DNA of 19,148 nt from JBCDLI01 sp038745535 (lineage in GTDB: Bacteria; Pseudomonadota; Alphaproteobacteria; Rhizobiales; Rhizobiaceae). The notes beneath the pieces were generated by a model that saw only the letters and a program-made list of their open reading frames with translations, made no database searches and had not been told where the DNA came from. The position numbers were made by a program, and so were the translations under genes. Shown one piece after another: positions 16,933 through 19,148 of the stretch (the stretch's first letter is position 1; every line of letters starts with the position of its first letter). Where the stretch lies: NCBI GenBank assembly GCA_038745535.1, contig JBCDLI010000047.1:1-19148 (forward strand), read 5' to 3'.

Positions 16933-17360
16933 TCGACGACTTCAGCCGGGAATGTCTGGCAACGGTTGTCGATAACTCAATCTCCGGAACACGGGTCGCC
17001 AGAGAGCTGGACGCGATTGCTGAGCGGCGCGGTTATCCCTGCATGATTGTCTCAGACAACGGCACGGAACTGACCTCGAACGCGATGCTCAAATGGCAAC
17101 AGGACAGTCAGGTCGAATGGCATTACATCGCCCCAGGCAAACCGATGCAAAATGGCTTTGTCGAAAGCTTCAACGGGCGGCTGAGAGACGAGTGCCTGAA
17201 CGAGCATCTCTTCTCAAGCTTGCCAGCAGCACGTAACATGATCGAAGATTGGAGGATCGACTACAATATTGAAAGACCCCACACGAGCCTCGACGGGCTC
17301 ACACCCCATGAATTTGCAACCCGGTCGCAAGACCAAAACTGGAACACAGCTAACTTATAA
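16902..17360 (+). pseudogene. IS3 transposase OrfB, C-terminal fragment
   Basis: The fragment encodes the second half of an IS3-family integrase-like transposase. It reads DGRRFRILCVIDDFSREC, then MIVSDNGTEL with the second catalytic Asp, then the catalytic Glu in QNGFVESFNGRLRDECLNEH. These two residues have 35 residues between them, the D(35)E spacing of the family. Next come RPHTSLDGLTPHEF and the natural stop TAA 17358-17360. The first catalytic Asp and the N-terminal half are missing, so it cannot be active. A GTG at 16929 could start a 143-residue peptide, but nothing suggests it is used. Confidence 0.9.
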
Positions 17361-17370
17361 ACGGGTACAA

Positions 17371-17386
17371 TCAGGGGAGCAGGTCA
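17371..17386 (+). repeat. IS3 right terminal inverted repeat
   Basis: TCAGGGGAGCAGGTCA lies 10 bases after the orfB stop. Its complement, TGACCTGCTCCCCTGA, matches the left end of the second element at 19009-19024 in 12 of 16 positions, including TGACCTG and CCCC. The flanking bases (CGTG after this end, CTCG before 19009) differ, so the two ends are not from one transposition event. Confidence 0.8.
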
Positions 17387-17872
17387 CGTGAAATCTGCGA
17401 ATTCGACAGTCCAGCTTCATTCTTTAGATGACGAATAGCATGAGATCTTTGGTTGGCGTTGTTTCCGAAACGGATATCGTCAGTTAGGTTTTCCTCATCA
17501 TCAGGATCGGGCGGAGTTGCGGCGGTTCCTGATACATCATGAGATGATGGACCCGGACCGGAAGACGACTTTTTCTTATCGTCTTTCTTTTTTCCTGCAT
17601 GGCATGAATCAGACCTATACCAACAGCTGCACCCACGGGATCGATCTTGGTCATGGGATCATGCGTATCAACGTCCGCAGCATGGCTACGTGTACCGGCA
17701 TTGGAGTTTGCGCCAGGATCATTTGTTAAACGGCCCCAAAGATCACTGAACCAATTGTGCCCATTGGGGTCGGACTTGTTGATTGGATCATTGGCCGAAT
17801 AGGCATAGCGGTTGGTGCCCACACCGGGCTGCCAAACGGGGCGTATTGGGCCTGACTAACGATGGTGCCCGT
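17387..17872 (-). pseudogene. Orphan Rhs C-terminal tip, frameshifted and IS-truncated
   Basis: Read on the minus strand, an Rhs core scar TGTIVSQAQYAPFG (17872-17831) is fused in another frame to QPGVGTNRYAYS and then NDPINKSDPNGH, the canonical end of the Rhs core. A tip follows with a hydrophobic VGAAVGIGLIHAM. At an A6 run (T6 on the + strand, 17588-17593) the frame must shift by one base. The shifted frame gives EKKKDDKKKSSSG and then GTAATPPDPDDEEN, the same linker as in the other Rhs tip. It continues through FGNNANQRSHAIRHLKNEAG into the IS right end, where it stops. Without the shift the frame ends at 17484 with low-sense residues. Both a frameshift and loss of the toxin end make it inactive. 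It starts three bases after the immunity gene, as orphan Rhs tips do. Confidence 0.78.
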
Positions 17873-17874
17873 GA

Positions 17875-18192
17875 TTAGTTAACCCATTCCAAATCGGTTT
17901 GTTCCCCAATCGCCAAGTGGTCGTCGTCCCACAAATGCATTTCGATCGCTGCGAGGTGCTCACCATGAAAGTATGCTAAAAAACCTACATCTGTTCCGTC
18001 ATCTAGTCTTGCATTTGGAATGTCGGATAGAACACGTTGTGGTAGTCTTTTCATTTTTTCTGGCACTACAAATTCTGTCATCATCCCTGCCGCATTGACA
18101 TTGCGTTCAGCCGATTGCCAATCGATTTCAATAACGTCTTCAAGCCGGCGACTTTCCTTAATTTTCTGGACAACCTTCTCCTCAATTTTCAT
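17875..18192 (-). CDS. Putative immunity protein for the Rhs tip
   Basis: A 105-residue, rather acidic protein begins MKIEEKVVQKIKESRRLEDVI and ends with HLAAIEMHLWDDDHLAIGE. I do not recognise its family. The case for immunity is its place. GAGGAG stands seven bases before the ATG, and the reconstructed Rhs toxin frame stops only 12 bases upstream (TGA 18207-18205), a typical effector-immunity coupling. The gene is intact while the toxin frame has a stop, as expected where immunity is kept longer than the toxin. It could also protect against the same toxin from neighbouring cells. No signal peptide is visible, so it would act in the cytoplasm. Confidence 0.68.
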   Translation of the reverse strand: MKIEEKVVQKIKESRRLEDVIEIDWQSAERNVNAAGMMTEFVVPEKMKRLPQRVLSDIPNARLDDGTDVGFLAYFHGEHLAAIEMHLWDDDHLAIGEQTDLEWVN

Positions 18193-18204
18193 CGACTAAA
18201 CTCC

Positions 18205-18801
18205 TCATCTGACAAAGGCGGCCTGTACACGAGCGACGCCATTGACAATATTTCCTCGGACAGTAACGGTAACACCTCGGCTAACCACTTTAGTTTGAAA
18301 TCGCCCCCTAATCCCCTGACTTGTCACATTTTTTTGCGCTTGATACGTTAAGTCGTCATAGGCGTTTCACTTATTGCCATCGAACCTTGCTAAATGTTTT
18401 TCCATTTTATGGCGGCCTAGATTTTTCCTCCCATATATATGCTCTGCTTTGTTTGCTCGATCCGCCTCACTCTGGTTCGAATTGGGGGCGCCGTTCCCGT
18501 CATCATCGGGATCAGGCGGAGTTGCGGCGGTACGTGAATTGTCTCGCTTACCGCTTTTCTTTTCTTCGGACGCACCATTGTTGGTGGCATTGTTATTAGT
18601 GATGAGATTGCCGATGAGATTTGCAGTGTTCTCAGATGGCGAGTTGTTAATCTCACCGTCGTCGGCTTTGTCTGACAGGGCATAGCCTATCAAACCACCG
18701 ATAATGCCACCAATAATCTCGGTAAGTGACAAGGTGGTATGCCCACTCGGATCAGATTTGTTGATCGGGTCGTTTGCTGCATAGGCATAGCGGGTTCCGG
18801 C
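18205..18801 (-). pseudogene. Rhs C-terminal toxin tip with in-frame TGA
   Basis: On the minus strand the frame opens after a TAG at 18802-18804 and reads AGTRYAYAANDPINKSDPSGH, the end of an Rhs core. It then has a glycine-rich hydrophobic helix (EIIGGIIGGLIGYAL), an Asn/Lys-rich linker with RTAATPPDPDDDGNG, and a C-terminal domain starting AEHIYGRKNLGRHKMEKHL. A TGA at 18369-18367 interrupts it after ARFDGNK. The same frame continues without a stop for 53 codons (NAYDDLTYQAQKNVTSQG, then VSRGVTVTVRGNIVNGVARV) to TGA 18207-18205, just before the immunity gene. A TGG-to-TGA change is the simplest cause. The Rhs core upstream is lost and no start is visible. Toxin activity is inferred from Rhs architecture; the domain family is not recognised. 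Confidence 0.8.
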
Positions 18802-18804
18802 CTA

Positions 18805-18843
18805 GAAACGATTCACTGGATCGTTTCTACCCGCTCACGCGGG
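18805..18843. repeat. REP-like pair of palindromes
   Basis: Two hairpin-forming palindromes stand side by side: GAAACGAT (18805-18812) with ATCGTTTC (18820-18827) around seven bases, and CCCGC (18830-18834) with GCGGG (18839-18843) around TCAC. They lie exactly where the Rhs core is broken. This resembles small intergenic repeats of rhizobia. The remaining 165 bases up to 19008 show no gene or site I can support. Confidence 0.5.
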
Positions 18844-19008
18844 CACGGCCTTCAATGCCAACGCCTTGTTGGGTTGAGTCGCAATCGTCCCGGCTGATGA
18901 CGCCCTCTCAGTCTCTGCAACAAACACTTGTGAGCATTGGATTAAGTGACATGACCCGTCGCCCGACTTAATAACTGTGCCGATTTCTTTTGGGCACGCT
19001 AATCCTCG

Positions 19009-19148
19009 TGACCTGAGCCCCACAAACTCCTCCAAATTTGGGTAGAATTCGTCTCGAAGAATGGAGACGGATATGAAGCGATCACGGTTCACAGAAGAAC
19101 AGATCATTGGGATGCTGAAGGAGCATGAGAGCGGAGTTTCGACCGCTG
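19009..19148 (+). mobile_element. IS3-family element, left end, running out of the window
   Basis: The left terminal repeat TGACCTGAGCCCCACA (19009-19024) is followed by a 48-base leader and the start of orfA. The orientation matches the fragment at 16902-17386, and the terminal repeats are related. It may be the same or a close IS. How much of it survives cannot be seen. Confidence 0.82.
19073..19148 (+). CDS. IS3-family OrfA (HTH transposase subunit), 5' part
   Basis: The first 25 codons are visible and read MKRSRFTEEQIIGMLKEHES and onward, the standard opening of IS3-family OrfA, a helix-turn-helix protein. In this family OrfA is normally joined to OrfB by a -1 frameshift to make the active transposase. 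GGAGACGG precedes the ATG. The gene continues past the window edge, so its integrity is unknown. Confidence 0.85.
   Translation, partial: MKRSRFTEEQIIGMLKEHESGVSTA

Larger units (their letters stand above)
16902..17386 (+). mobile_element. IS3-family element, right-hand fragment
   Basis: About 485 bases of an IS3-family insertion sequence remain, probably of the IS407 group. The left boundary is where IS coding sense (DGRRFRIL) starts inside the Mu-like transposase, near 16900. The right boundary is the terminal repeat ending GGTCA at 17386. The left end, orfA and the first half of orfB are absent. Because only the right part is present, this is a deletion or recombination product rather than a simple insertion. 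Confidence 0.85.

Noticed and set aside
17588..17593. Programmed -1 frameshift at the A run of the second Rhs tip
   Set aside because: The AAAAAAG heptamer is not in the reading phase required for a canonical X-XXY-YYZ slip from the upstream frame, and the gene is truncated anyway; an indel is more likely.
18367..18369. TGA as a selenocysteine codon in the Rhs tip
   Set aside because: No SECIS-like hairpin directly follows and the context is not a known selenoprotein; a nonsense mutation is simpler.
18835..19107. 90-codon minus-strand frame at the right edge
   Set aside because: Its first third is antisense to the IS left end and orfA start; the rest shows no family sense beyond a possible Rhs core scar (GTIATQ).
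1..19148. CRISPR arrays, tRNA or rRNA genes
   Set aside because: No regularly spaced repeats, tRNA cloverleaf or rRNA sequence was seen on either strand.

Overview
The window comes from an alphaproteobacterium, most likely of the order Hyphomicrobiales (Rhizobiales); genus cannot be fixed from sequence alone. The reasons are the gene order rseP-bamA-lpxD-fabZ-lpxA-lpxI-lpxB facing gltA-gltX, then comEC facing lexA; LpxI rather than LpxH as the UDP-diacylglucosamine hydrolase; and a LexA operator of the alphaproteobacterial direct-repeat type (GTTC-N7-GTTC) in front of lexA.

Layout. Positions 1-7710 (+ strand) form an envelope-biogenesis cluster: the 3' part of the site-2 protease gene rseP, the outer-membrane assembly factor bamA, and a tightly packed lipid A run (lpxD, fabZ, lpxA, lpxI, lpxB) with overlapping or near-touching genes. 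A strong hairpin at 7711-7744 separates it from convergent gltA (citrate synthase) and gltX (glutamyl-tRNA synthetase), both on the minus strand. comEC (DNA uptake channel, + strand) diverges from gltX and converges on lexA (minus strand). This half is ordinary core genome.

From about 14161 the window turns into accessory DNA. Next to the lexA promoter lies a repeat-bearing, gene-free stretch that looks like the left end of a Mu-like transposable phage. After it come a leftward repressor gene, a rightward small Ner-like gene and a MuA-like DDE transposase, which is the left-end order of phage Mu. The transposase is cut near codon 578 by a fragment of an IS3-family element (16902-17386), so the rest of the phage is missing.

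Beyond the IS right end, on the minus strand, is a decayed Rhs polymorphic-toxin locus. Read in its own direction it holds an Rhs C-terminal tip interrupted by one in-frame TGA (18801-18205), an immunity-like gene 12 bases further on (18192-17875), and a second, orphan Rhs tip carrying a frameshift and cut off by the IS end (17872-17387). The Rhs core is gone apart from short scars. A second IS3-family element starts at 19009 and runs out of the window. The accessory half is thus a stack of three kinds of mobile or conflict DNA that cut into one another.

Best leads: the hidden continuation of the Rhs toxin reading frame up to its immunity gene, the shared linker and frameshift of the second tip, the IS-derived tail of the Mu-like transposase, candidate transposase end sites beside lexA, and a consensus LexA box upstream of comEC.
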